NCBI GenBank assembly: GCA_947387485.1
Contig: CANDNT010000025.1
Span: forward strand, 1 to 35,162
Reading direction: 5' to 3'
Length of the DNA stretch: 35,162 bases
Source of the DNA: Aquimarina rhabdastrellae
Lineage (GTDB): Bacteria > Bacteroidota > Bacteroidia > Flavobacteriales > Flavobacteriaceae
The position numbers and the translations under genes are program-made. Below the pieces are notes generated by a model. That model did not search any database, was not told the DNA's origin, and saw only the letters and a list, made by a program, of their open reading frames with translations. Positions 16,648 to 24,742 of the stretch are shown one piece after another. The number at the start of each line of letters is the position of its first letter. Position 1 is the stretch's first letter.

Positions 16648-17444
16648 TTAAAAATCTTAGCCATACTCCTTTATCAACCATTGTAGCTAGTATAGCTGAA
16701 GCTTTTACTGGTTATTTTGTAAAAATGCCCGAGGATATTTCTTTTTGGGAACAAAAGTTTAAGGGAGCTCAAGTAGATTTTAACTATTCTTATGGCTATT
16801 TTGATAACGGAGAGTTGATTGCTTTTATCATTCATGGCATAGAAGAGTTTCGAGGCTTACAAACAGCTTATAACGCTGGTACAGGTGTTGTTCCCTCTTA
16901 TCGAGGACAACGTTTAATAGATCGCTTATATGCTCATGCTATTCCAGAACTTAAAGCTCATGGTATATCTCAAATTCTTCTTGAAGTTATACAAGAGAAT
17001 CACGCTGCTATTAAAACGTATAAACGTATTGGTTTTTCTATTCAACGTAACCTATTATGTTATCAAGGGTCTTTACAGTTTCCAGTAAAAGATGTTCGTC
17101 TTCACAAATGTACTTTAGCGGATATTACTAATACACCTTTATATTATACTTGGGAGCATACCAGTACGGCTATTACTCGTTTATCATCTATATATGAAAC
17201 CTATCAAGTTTTTGATAAAGATACTCTAATAGGCTATTTTTCTATTAAGCCAGAAAGCGGTTATTTGGCACAATTTGAATCTTATGTAGAAGATTTATCT
17301 TTTTTATATAGTGGAATCTATCTTATATCAAAAACAATCAAATGTAATAATGTTGATGATTCTAGAACAAAACATATTTCTTTTTTTAAGACTTATGGTC
17401 TCTCTAATCCTATCAATCAGTACGAAATGTTATTTAAAATTTAA
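16644..17444 (+). CDS. GNAT-family N-acetyltransferase
   Basis: 266 residues. The acetyl-CoA-binding region reads VVPSYRGQRLIDRLYAHAI (about residues 87-105), equivalent to motif A, followed by motif B-like QENHAAIKTYKRIGF, which is characteristic of GNAT enzymes. The domain occupies roughly residues 5-145. The C-terminal 120 residues are a second alpha/beta region, perhaps a degenerate GNAT repeat. Start ATG overlaps the HAD stop codon by 4 nt, and its TAA overlaps the start of the Crp/Fnr gene (TAATG), so the three are translationally coupled. The acetyl acceptor is unknown. Confidence 0.87.
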   Translation: MIKNLSHTPLSTIVASIAEAFTGYFVKMPEDISFWEQKFKGAQVDFNYSYGYFDNGELIAFIIHGIEEFRGLQTAYNAGTGVVPSYRGQRLIDRLYAHAIPELKAHGISQILLEVIQENHAAIKTYKRIGFSIQRNLLCYQGSLQFPVKDVRLHKCTLADITNTPLYYTWEHTSTAITRLSSIYETYQVFDKDTLIGYFSIKPESGYLAQFESYVEDLSFLYSGIYLISKTIKCNNVDDSRTKHISFFKTYGLSNPINQYEMLFKI

Positions 17445-18073
17445 TGGACATTCTACAGCAATTTTTTAAGCACTTACACATTCATGAAGAAGCGTTACAA
17501 AAGGAGATTACAAAATACGCTACCATTACTTCTCATAAAAAAGGGGAACATCTTATTGTACTTCATGAATATATCAAAGTACTCAAAATTGTATTAAAAG
17601 GGAAGGTACGTGTTTATCAAGAGAGTGAAGATCGAGAAATCTTGATTTATTACCTCAATACTATGGAAACATGTACCTTATCACTATCTGCTTGTTTTGA
17701 TGATTGCAAAAGTACAGTCAATGCTATTGTAGAAGAAGAAAGCTTAGTTTTAAACATTCCTGTACGTTATGTAAATGATTGGTGTTATCGTTACAAATCA
17801 TGGAATACGTTTACGATTAAAACTTTTAGAGATAGTTATCTTATTTTAATGGATAGTTATTCTAAACTAGCCTTTAAAACACTAAAAGAACGTATTCTTG
17901 ACTATTTACTTGCCGAAGCTAACGAACAAAATCATTGTACTCTAACAATGTCTCATCAGCAAATCGCAAACGAGTTTGGAACTACTAGAGAAGTAGTTTC
18001 TAGACTATTAAAAAAACTAGAAAAAGAAAACTTAATCCACCTAGGACAAAAATCTGTGCAAGTAATTCGTTAA
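17444..18073 (+). CDS. Crp/Fnr-family transcriptional regulator
   Basis: 209 residues. The N-terminal cupin-like sensor domain spans about residues 5-120, and a Crp-type winged helix follows (SHQQIANEFGTTREVVSRLL). The recognition helix carries R182, E183 and R187 in CRP-like spacing (R-E-x-x-S-R), the set that in E. coli CRP reads TGTGA. The phosphate-binding cassette for cyclic nucleotides is not recognisable. Instead a cysteine-rich stretch, C77, C84 and C88 in ETCTLSLSACFDDCKS, sits at that place, suggesting a redox, metal or oxygen signal rather than cAMP; this is inference. It is the last gene of the HAD-GNAT-Crp operon. A CRP-type palindrome lies 14 nt beyond its stop codon, in front of the cysteine hydrolase gene, which is therefore its likely target. 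Confidence 0.93.
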   Translation: MDILQQFFKHLHIHEEALQKEITKYATITSHKKGEHLIVLHEYIKVLKIVLKGKVRVYQESEDREILIYYLNTMETCTLSLSACFDDCKSTVNAIVEEESLVLNIPVRYVNDWCYRYKSWNTFTIKTFRDSYLILMDSYSKLAFKTLKERILDYLLAEANEQNHCTLTMSHQQIANEFGTTREVVSRLLKKLEKENLIHLGQKSVQVIR

Positions 18074-18086
18074 TCTTTTTTGAAGT

Positions 18087-18102
18087 TGTGCCTTAAGTCA
18101 CA
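18087..18102. promoter_or_regulatory. Candidate Crp/Fnr-family binding site
   Basis: TGTGCCTTAAGTCACA is a 16-bp palindrome with a single mismatched pair and matches the E. coli CRP form TGTGA-N6-TCACA at 9 of 10 half-site positions. A near-consensus -7 element TATTTTTA lies at 18125-18132. The start of transcription would then be about 18138, and the site centre (18094.5) about 43 nt upstream, the usual class II activator position. Confidence 0.6.
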
Positions 18103-18159
18103 GGTTTCTTTTTTAATGCAAATTTATTTTTACACCCTGTAAATTTAAAATTGAAAAAG

Positions 18160-18708
18160 ATGAATACTAACACTGCGCTAATCGTTATTGATTTACAAAA
18201 CGATTATTATGAAGGAGGTAAAAACACCTTATCAGAGGTTGATGCAGCTACACAAAATGCTCGATTATTACTCGATAAATTTAGAGCTGATCAATTACCT
18301 ATTTTTCATGTACAACATGTCTTCGCTTCAGACGAAGCTCCATTTTTCTGTCCTAATACTTCAGGATCAGAAATACACCCTAAAGTACAACCTCTAGAAG
18401 GAGAAAAACTTATTGTTAAGCAATATGTAAACGCATTTAAAGACACTACTTTATTAAATGATTTGAGAATTGCTGGAATCCAAAACCTTATCATTTGTGG
18501 TGCTATGAGTCATATGTGTGTTGCTGGTACGACAAGAGCTGCATCTGATTTAGGCTTTAATTGTACTGTAATTGAAGATGCTTGTGCTACTCTTGATCAA
18601 GAGTTTGATGGAATGACTGTTCCTGCAACACATGTACATGCTACAGCTATGGCTACTTTGGCTTTTGCATATGCAAAAATCACTACTACTAAAGATTTTT
18701 TATCTTAA
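18160..18708 (+). CDS. Cysteine hydrolase, isochorismatase family
   Basis: 182 residues from the ATG at 18160 (MNTNTALIVIDLQND). A TTG three codons earlier is in frame but less likely. The catalytic triad of the family is present: D11 in VIDLQND, K87 in LIVKQYVNAF and C120 in AMSHMCVAGTTR. Members hydrolyse isochorismate, nicotinamide or other amides; the cis-peptide region and triad do not identify the substrate. A CRP-type palindrome and near-consensus promoter precede the gene, and the Crp/Fnr regulator gene is immediately upstream. The NTF2-like lipoprotein gene follows after 26 nt and is probably cotranscribed. There is no clear link to the chorismate enzymes of the trp operon. Confidence 0.9.
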   Translation: MNTNTALIVIDLQNDYYEGGKNTLSEVDAATQNARLLLDKFRADQLPIFHVQHVFASDEAPFFCPNTSGSEIHPKVQPLEGEKLIVKQYVNAFKDTTLLNDLRIAGIQNLIICGAMSHMCVAGTTRAASDLGFNCTVIEDACATLDQEFDGMTVPATHVHATAMATLAFAYAKITTTKDFLS

Positions 18709-18734
18709 TATATTAACCTCTAACAAAAATCATC

Positions 18735-19631
18735 ATGAGACTATTTTCTCTATTTGTATCCTTATGCTTATTTATTGCTTGTCAACCAAAATCAAAGGAC
18801 AAGACATCAGAAGAAGCTCCAGTACAACAAACTGTACAATCTTATATTTCACATAAACCGCTAGCGCATCATAAAATTGCATTAGAAGTATTAGTAGCAA
18901 GTAAACAATGGATTTCATCCTTTAATGCTGGTAACAGTGAGTATTGTGTAGCCGCATATCAAAAAGATGCTGTTATGAGAGCTACTCCTTTTGGGCTTAG
19001 TAACGGAACTGCTGAGATTAGCGAATTCTGGACTCCATTTATAGCATCTGGTGCTACAAACCTTATTTATACTAATGTAAGTATAGAAGTTGTAAATGCT
19101 AATACAGCTTTACTCGCTGCACATTGGTCTATGAATATAGGAGATGGTATTATCTATCAAGAGAAATGGGTTAAAGAAAATGATACTTGGAAATTAGCTT
19201 ATGATGATTTTGAAGTATTACATAAATACGATACTCCAAAAAAACGAGAACTTAATCCCGTAGCTAGTCATGAAGTATTAGAAGAAGTTATTAAATCTTC
19301 TATGGAATGGACTACTGGTTTTAATACACAAAACAGTGTAATTTGTAGAAATGGGTATACTTCTAATGCTACTATGAACGCTATCCCTTTTGCTAAGTTA
19401 AACGATCAAAAATCAATAGGTTCATTCTGGGAAAAACTTATCAAAGATGGTGCAAAAAACTTGACGTACCATACACCTAAATTTGAAGTCATCTCTAATA
19501 CTACAGTTAAATTATCTTCGCAATGGTCTATGAATATTGGAGAAGGTAAAATTTATCAAGAAAAATGGGTTAAAAAGGATTCTTTATGGTTATTAGACTA
19601 TGATGAATTTGAAGTATTAAAAAAGTATTAG
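18735..19631 (+). CDS. Lipoprotein with two tandem NTF2-like (SnoaL/DUF4440-type) domains
   Basis: 298 residues. The signal sequence ends in FIAC with candidate lipid-attachment C16. Two homologous domains follow, about residues 50-170 and 180-298. Each has an initial helix (SKQWISSFNAGNS versus SMEWTTGFNTQNS), a WSMNIG[DE]G.IYQEKWVK strand block that is nearly identical in both copies, and the ending FEVL.KY. These are NTF2-like cone folds, often ligand-binding or steroid-isomerase-like; no catalytic residues are assigned. The gene is 26 nt after the cysteine hydrolase and closes that unit, with a strong terminator following. The internal duplication is clear from the sequence; function is unknown. 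Confidence 0.82.
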   Translation: MRLFSLFVSLCLFIACQPKSKDKTSEEAPVQQTVQSYISHKPLAHHKIALEVLVASKQWISSFNAGNSEYCVAAYQKDAVMRATPFGLSNGTAEISEFWTPFIASGATNLIYTNVSIEVVNANTALLAAHWSMNIGDGIIYQEKWVKENDTWKLAYDDFEVLHKYDTPKKRELNPVASHEVLEEVIKSSMEWTTGFNTQNSVICRNGYTSNATMNAIPFAKLNDQKSIGSFWEKLIKDGAKNLTYHTPKFEVISNTTVKLSSQWSMNIGEGKIYQEKWVKKDSLWLLDYDEFEVLKKY

Positions 19632-19639
19632 TTATGATA

Positions 19640-19675
19640 ATTAATCCCTCTCTAGTAAAATAGAGAGGGATTAAT
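19640..19675. terminator. Strong bidirectional intrinsic terminator
   Basis: TTAATCCCTCTCTA (19641-19654) pairs perfectly with TAGAGAGGGATTAA (19661-19674) around a 6-nt GTAAAA loop, with one further A-T pair outside. It sits between the convergent NTF2-like and beta-helix genes, 9 nt past one stop codon and just before the other. Confidence 0.85.
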
Positions 19676-19680
19676 ATATT

Positions 19681-22605
19681 TTATTGCTTGATGATCTTTT
19701 TTATTGCTATTATCTTATCGTTTTTCTTTATTCTCAAAAGGTATATTCCTTCATTCATATCTTCTACATCGATTAGTTGTTTCTCATTTTTTATATATCC
19801 TTCAGCTACTTTTATTCCGTATATATTATATACGCTATAACTGATATTTTCGTATTTCTCTGTTTGTATAAAAAATCTACTTTCGACTAGTGTAGGATAT
19901 ATTTGTATTTCTTCGTTAATATCTTGAGTTGATACTTTGGTTAAGTTATTTGTTCCTGTATATTCATAAGCTCCTGCATCTGCAAACGAACCTACAATTC
20001 TTATATTTCCATCAAAATCTATAGTTTCTGTTGGATTTCTAGCAAAATCAATAGCAGGTGATAACGAAGTGAGTTTGAAGTTTTCTTGCGAAATATCTTC
20101 AAAATATATTATTGCTTCATTATGCTCCAAAATATTATGTGCTATCGTAAAATTATTTGCTTGATTCACTTTAATAAAAGATGAGGTTGTTGCATCGCTA
20201 AATATGTTATTAGAAACAATACAATTATTCGTTGCATTATTCCCAACAACCACATGAACACCATAGGCTCCAAAATCCACTACCGTATTAAATTGAACAT
20301 CTATTACATTACCAAAAGCAGCCCCATTAGCCTGTTGAAACGGAAATTTAATAGCACTATAATTTCCGTTTTCCCCAGTATCATAAAACACATTTGTATA
20401 TAGTTTTGCTGTACCACTACCTGTATTTCTAAACCCTTCTTTACCGGTACGTTTAATACTGTTTCTACGCAATGTAACATTCGAATGCGTACCTGCATAA
20501 ATTCCTACACTATGTATCGTATCTAATATGTTTTCTTCTATTACCGCATTATCACAACCATATAGATTTATACCATCACCTCCTTTGATATTAGTCAAAC
20601 TAAGTCTCTTTAGATTTAAATTCTTTATTTGATATGGATATAGCATTTTTGCCACTCCATCACAAGTAGTACTCTTACCTAGAGCATAACGTGGATGTCC
20701 TATCTGAATTCCTCTCTTACTATCTTTAATAACTATATCTTCAAAACTCACATCTTGCATTACAAAATTGTCTTTATTGGCGGTAAGATCACATCTAGGA
20801 TCGTCTTTGCTATATATACCATAATTCTTAGCATTTTCTATCCACACATGATCTATTTTAAAAGCTGTGCTTAAGTCATTTACTGTAAATGCATTTGAAC
20901 TCGAATTAAGCACTTTAAATCCATATAGTTCATTAGTAATTCCTGTACCTGTAAATCGTATGTTTTTTACATTATCAAGGTTGATACTACCTCCATTAGC
21001 TATAGTTACCACATCACCACAATTAACAATCTCAATAGGTGTATTAGCTGTTCCTTGAATATTTTTTAATTCTAATTTATTACGTACTCCTCCTTCTATA
21101 CATATTTTCTCTCCTGGTAAAAAATTATAATTTTCTCCATCGATTTTTTCAATACCTATAGTGATTACATGATCACATTGACATGCATTTGCTGGAAATG
21201 GATCTAATACTGTAGCTTGATTTGTATTTTCAAAAGCTCCTATATCATATCCATTACCTTGTGGTCTATTTTGATAATCAAAATCTTCGGTTAAACCTAT
21301 AATGGTTTCTCCTGCATCGGTAAGAAAAGATGTTGATTGTAACCTATAATCATCTTGTGCTGCATCTACAAACTTTGGAGCAATTAAATCTTGTCCAAAA
21401 TAATTTCCTTTTTGCGCTACATATTTTGGATATTCTATATACATCGCCGCATTGTACTTTACATTAGAAAAAGCTCCCCCAGCTTTAAGTATAAGATTGT
21501 TTTTATATTCATGCATTGCAACGCCTTCATTTTTTCCATACATATAGATACCATTTGCTCTAGGATTGATTATGGTATTATTTACAATACGATAAGATGT
21601 TCCACTTAACATGTTTTTATCATGAAGATTTATTCCTGCAGGTGGATTAAATCCAGTCCATGTTTCGTCTATATTAGGATTAGTACTTCCTGAATTAATA
21701 ATTACATTATTAGCTATAGTTGTATTTTCTAACGCTGTTATTGTTAATCCATGTCCAAAACCATCTTTTATCACATTATTTCTAAAAATCCCCGCACAAC
21801 CTTGTCCTAATTGGACTGCATTTTGATGAGAGTTTAATTGTTCCATACCATAATTAGTAATGGTATTATCATAAATTTCGTAATTGCGTACACAACCTAT
21901 TTGTATTCCTTCTCTACCTGTATCATATATAGTATTGTTCCAAATTTTTAAATTCATGATTTCATGTGGTAAGACTGTTGTTTCTTTACCATTACTTTCA
22001 TCATTATCACAATCTCTTTGTACTTCATAATATGTAGAATAGCCTATATACATAGCTTCTCCGCCGGTATCATAAATTTTATTATCGTGAATCTTTATAT
22101 AATCAATCTGGAAGTTTCCTCTTTGTGTAGCTGGATCACATGTAGGATCTGTTTTAATCATTATTCCTGCAAAATCTACTCTATGAATCTCAAGGTGATC
22201 TATTTCTATATTTTTACAAAAACTCCCCATCCCCACTCCATTACCTACACTATTAAGGTCTGGACTTTTTACTTCTATTCCATAAGTTTCATTAGGATCT
22301 CCTGTACCGGTTACTCTTATATAACTACAATAACGAAATGAAAAAGTAAAATAATCTCCTCCAGCAACTACAGCTTTCCCGTTTTGATTCTTAATAATTA
22401 TAGGATTTGCTGCTGTACCATTAAAGTTCTTCATGACAAGTGAAGGATACTCTCCTGCTTCTAATAATACAATATCTCCTGGAGCTACATTCATTTTTGC
22501 TCCATCTGCAACTTTAGTTCCCTCTGGAATTACGTGTATAGTTTGACTAAAACTATTGGTAAGACCAAAGAAAAACACAACTAGTATTAATGTAATTTGT
22601 TTCAT
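19681..22605 (-). CDS. T9SS-exported protein with two right-handed parallel beta-helix halves
   Basis: 974 residues. A signal peptide (1-20) is followed by a first beta-helix (about 22-460) and a second (about 475-885), then a type A T9SS sorting domain (about 897-974, beginning IYPTLVESRFFI and ending with a Lys-rich strand). The halves are homologous. Each starts with a solenoid entry (NFNGTAANPIII versus NIQGTANTPIEI), then RVTGTG versus RFTGTG, a shared DPxCD...NF block, and a final DIGAFE or DAGAYE coil. The fold suggests carbohydrate binding or a polysaccharide lyase/epimerase, as in PL6-like helices, but I see no catalytic signature. It is probably secreted or cell-surface anchored. 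The gene is alone on this strand; no consensus promoter was found in the 143-bp upstream region it shares with the VOC gene. Confidence 0.9.
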   Translation of the reverse strand: MKQITLILVVFFFGLTNSFSQTIHVIPEGTKVADGAKMNVAPGDIVLLEAGEYPSLVMKNFNGTAANPIIIKNQNGKAVVAGGDYFTFSFRYCSYIRVTGTGDPNETYGIEVKSPDLNSVGNGVGMGSFCKNIEIDHLEIHRVDFAGIMIKTDPTCDPATQRGNFQIDYIKIHDNKIYDTGGEAMYIGYSTYYEVQRDCDNDESNGKETTVLPHEIMNLKIWNNTIYDTGREGIQIGCVRNYEIYDNTITNYGMEQLNSHQNAVQLGQGCAGIFRNNVIKDGFGHGLTITALENTTIANNVIINSGSTNPNIDETWTGFNPPAGINLHDKNMLSGTSYRIVNNTIINPRANGIYMYGKNEGVAMHEYKNNLILKAGGAFSNVKYNAAMYIEYPKYVAQKGNYFGQDLIAPKFVDAAQDDYRLQSTSFLTDAGETIIGLTEDFDYQNRPQGNGYDIGAFENTNQATVLDPFPANACQCDHVITIGIEKIDGENYNFLPGEKICIEGGVRNKLELKNIQGTANTPIEIVNCGDVVTIANGGSINLDNVKNIRFTGTGITNELYGFKVLNSSSNAFTVNDLSTAFKIDHVWIENAKNYGIYSKDDPRCDLTANKDNFVMQDVSFEDIVIKDSKRGIQIGHPRYALGKSTTCDGVAKMLYPYQIKNLNLKRLSLTNIKGGDGINLYGCDNAVIEENILDTIHSVGIYAGTHSNVTLRRNSIKRTGKEGFRNTGSGTAKLYTNVFYDTGENGNYSAIKFPFQQANGAAFGNVIDVQFNTVVDFGAYGVHVVVGNNATNNCIVSNNIFSDATTSSFIKVNQANNFTIAHNILEHNEAIIYFEDISQENFKLTSLSPAIDFARNPTETIDFDGNIRIVGSFADAGAYEYTGTNNLTKVSTQDINEEIQIYPTLVESRFFIQTEKYENISYSVYNIYGIKVAEGYIKNEKQLIDVEDMNEGIYLLRIKKNDKIIAIKKIIKQ

Positions 22606-22748
22606 AATATATTGGTTTTGATTTATACATTTTTAATGTTCCCCTCTTTATGATGCTCCCAATATATCTATGCTTTATAATCTCATTATTCTTGTTTATC
22701 TTTAAGTATTCCTCTTCTTATAAAAATAACATTTAAAAATCATATATT

Positions 22749-23183
22749 ATGACAACAATCAATCCTTATTTAACGTTCAACGGTAATTGTGAAGAAGCTT
22801 TTACTTTTTATAAATCAGTATTTGGCGGTGAGTTTGCTTATCTAGGTCGTTTTAACGAAATGCCTAGTGATCCTAATATGCCTCCGCTATCAGAAGCTGA
22901 ATTAAATCAAATCATGCATGTGGCTTTGCCTATAAGTAGTGAAACTATTTTAATGGGCAGTGATACTTCTTCTGCTTTTGGTCCAAGTGCGACAGCAGGA
23001 ACTAATTTTTCAATTTCGGTAAATACAGCTACTAAAGCGGAGACTGATCGTATTTTTAATAGTTTATCTGAAGGTGGGGATATAAAAATGCCTCTCAATG
23101 ACACTTTTTGGGGTTCTTATTTTGGAATGTTTACAGACCGCTTTGGGATTCACTGGATGGTAAGTTGTGATATTAAAGAATAA
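22749..23183 (+). CDS. VOC-superfamily protein, PhnB/glyoxalase-like
   Basis: 144 residues, cytoplasmic, with the two betaalphabetabetabeta units of the vicinal-oxygen-chelate fold. It begins with NPYLTFNGNCEEAFTFYKSVFGGEF, the hallmark of PhnB-like members, and ends FGMFTDRFGIHWMVSCD. These proteins are often annotated as 3-demethylubiquinone methyltransferase-like, but their activity is generally unknown and I claim none. It is a single gene between two minus-strand genes, with a bidirectional terminator directly after it. A near-consensus -7 element (TATCTTTA) lies upstream but has no correctly spaced TTG. Confidence 0.87.
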   Translation: MTTINPYLTFNGNCEEAFTFYKSVFGGEFAYLGRFNEMPSDPNMPPLSEAELNQIMHVALPISSETILMGSDTSSAFGPSATAGTNFSISVNTATKAETDRIFNSLSEGGDIKMPLNDTFWGSYFGMFTDRFGIHWMVSCDIKE

Positions 23184-23192
23184 TTTTATAAT

Positions 23193-23227
23193 AAAAAAAC
23201 AGCACTACTATAAGTGCCGTTTTTTTT
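23193..23227. terminator. Bidirectional intrinsic terminator between VOC and rhodanese genes
   Basis: GCACT (23202-23206) pairs with AGTGC (23213-23217). After one A/C mismatch the stem continues as C-G plus an A-tract pairing with a T-tract, so each strand ends in a T-run. It lies 9 nt past the VOC stop codon, and its right end reaches the rhodanese stop codon at 23226. Confidence 0.78.
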
Positions 23228-23633
23228 AGTTCTTAACGATTTCTTTTTGTTCCATTTTCCACGCTGTAATGCCTCCTTCTAGATCATAGATCTTTTTGAA
23301 GCCTGCATTTTTCATAAGTTTTGCAGATTGTCTACTTCTTCCTCCTCTTGCACAGTATACAATTACAGGTTTTGAAGTATCGACTTTAGTAATTAATGTA
23401 CTAAAATCATCATCCTTATAATTAATATTAACTGCTCCCTTAATATGTCCTTGTGCATACTCTTCTGGAGTTCTCACATCTATTAATTGTACTTCTTTAT
23501 TATCCAATAAAGTTTCCATTTGAGGAATAGTAATCAATTGTACGGTTCCTTTTACATGAGTGTCTTTTTGTTTTGGAGTACAACTTAAAAGACTACAACA
23601 AACAAAAAGTGCTATTACAATATTCTTTATCAT
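23226..23633 (-). CDS. Rhodanese-like lipoprotein (sulfurtransferase)
   Basis: 135 residues. The signal sequence ends in LLSC with lipid-attachment C18, so it is a membrane-anchored periplasmic protein. A single rhodanese domain spans about residues 32-130, with the substrate loop CARGGRS and catalytic C94 intact. IDVRTPEEYAQGHIKGAVNI is the family's CH2A-type motif. It probably carries persulfide sulfur or acts in thiol redox chemistry; the acceptor is unknown. It is the last gene of a minus-strand group with a cytoplasmic rhodanese 14 nt upstream and two thioredoxin-fold proteins before that. Confidence 0.9.
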   Translation of the reverse strand: MIKNIVIALFVCCSLLSCTPKQKDTHVKGTVQLITIPQMETLLDNKEVQLIDVRTPEEYAQGHIKGAVNINYKDDDFSTLITKVDTSKPVIVYCARGGRSRQSAKLMKNAGFKKIYDLEGGITAWKMEQKEIVKN

Positions 23634-23647
23634 GATGTTGAAGTTGC

Positions 23648-23962
23648 TTATTCTACAACTTCACCTTCCCATTCTAAAATACCTCCTAAAAGGTTATATG
23701 TAGTTTCAAATCCCATTTGAGACATTAAAGCACAAGCTTGTGCACTTCTTGCTCCTGATCTACAATACACATAGTAATTTTTACTTTTATCCAATTCTTG
23801 AACCATATCAAGAAAACCTTGTCCTTGACGAATATCAATATTGATCATATTAGGTATATGTCCCTCTTCTACTTCTTCTTCAGAACGCACATCAAGTATT
23901 ACTGCATTTTCATCATTTGCAATTAGTTCTTCCCATTGCTGTTGAGTGATATTTTCTCCCAT
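23648..23962 (-). CDS. Single-domain rhodanese, cytoplasmic
   Basis: 104 residues, the normal length for a stand-alone rhodanese domain (GlpE-like). It has no signal peptide. ILDVRSEEEVEEGHIPNMIN is the conserved first motif, and the active-site loop is CRSGARS with catalytic C67. It probably transfers sulfane sulfur to cyanide or a cellular thiol in vitro; the physiological acceptor is unknown. It lies 14 nt upstream of the lipoprotein rhodanese and is clearly cotranscribed with it. The 106-nt gap from the redoxin gene holds no recognised promoter, so whether all four redox genes form one transcript is uncertain. Confidence 0.9.
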   Translation of the reverse strand: MGENITQQQWEELIANDENAVILDVRSEEEVEEGHIPNMINIDIRQGQGFLDMVQELDKSKNYYVYCRSGARSAQACALMSQMGFETTYNLLGGILEWEGEVVE

Positions 23963-24068
23963 TGCTATATTTTTTCGGTATTATTATATCGTATTTAAAG
24001 CTCTAAAACTAACGAAATATCTTTGGATTACCTAAAACATATTATTAAGTTATATCCTCTTTTACAAA

Positions 24069-24695
24069 TCATGCTTTTATACTACAACCAATTGCTTTTG
24101 TATGTTTTATTTTTACTTCTCTTCCTTCTAATAATGCATCTACAGCATCTTCTACATATTTTTTTGAAGCTAGTTTTTCATCCTTATAGTTACTATCAAT
24201 AGTACCTATATAACGTACAACATTCCCTTTATCGGTTTTTTGTAAAATATAGATATGAGGTGTTTTTTTGGCTCCGTATTGCGGATATATTTTTTGTCCA
24301 TCATCATATAGATACGGAAAAGTAAATCCTTTTTCTTTTGCTCTAATTTTCATATTCTCAAAGCTATCTTCGGGATATGCTCTAGGGTTATTCGGGTTAA
24401 TAGCAATCACTGGATACCCCAATGCTTTGTATTTTTTATCTAGAGCTATAATTCTATCTTCATATGCCACAGAATATGGACAATGATTACATGTAAATGT
24501 TATAATAAAACCTTTTGCATCTCTATAGTGGGATAACGAAACATATTTACCATCGATATTTTTTAACCTAAAATCTGTAGCTATATCTCCAATATCATAT
24601 CCATCTCCTCCTTTTTTTGTCAAAACCTTATCTACTGCAAATGCACTTACAGCTATAACCAACGCTAATACTGCTAAAATTTTTAATGTTTTCAT
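24069..24695 (-). CDS. Redoxin-type thioredoxin-fold protein (exported)
   Basis: 208 residues. An N-terminal hydrophobic segment (about 4-20) serves as signal peptide or anchor. The AhpC/TSA-redoxin domain follows (IGDIATDFRLKNIDGKYVSL). The redox centre is CNHC (C69, C72) in FTCNHCPYSVAYEDRI, typical of the exported redoxin family found next to TlpA-like proteins. Further family residues are present (AINPNNPRAYPEDSFENM and the cis-Pro loop region KKTPHIYIL). It probably acts as a periplasmic thiol-disulfide reductase or peroxidase. It is 47 nt downstream of the TlpA-like lipoprotein gene, with no promoter visible between. Confidence 0.88.
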   Translation of the reverse strand: MKTLKILAVLALVIAVSAFAVDKVLTKKGGDGYDIGDIATDFRLKNIDGKYVSLSHYRDAKGFIITFTCNHCPYSVAYEDRIIALDKKYKALGYPVIAINPNNPRAYPEDSFENMKIRAKEKGFTFPYLYDDGQKIYPQYGAKKTPHIYILQKTDKGNVVRYIGTIDSNYKDEKLASKKYVEDAVDALLEGREVKIKHTKAIGCSIKA

Positions 24696-24742
24696 ATCAT
24701 TATCTTTTGTCCAACATTATTGATATTATTCTACAATAAGTT

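Noticed and set aside
22018..22341. 107-codon plus-strand open frame inside the beta-helix gene
   Set aside because: Antisense shadow of a low-complexity, Ile/Asn-rich coding sequence; it encodes no recognisable protein and lacks any promoter.
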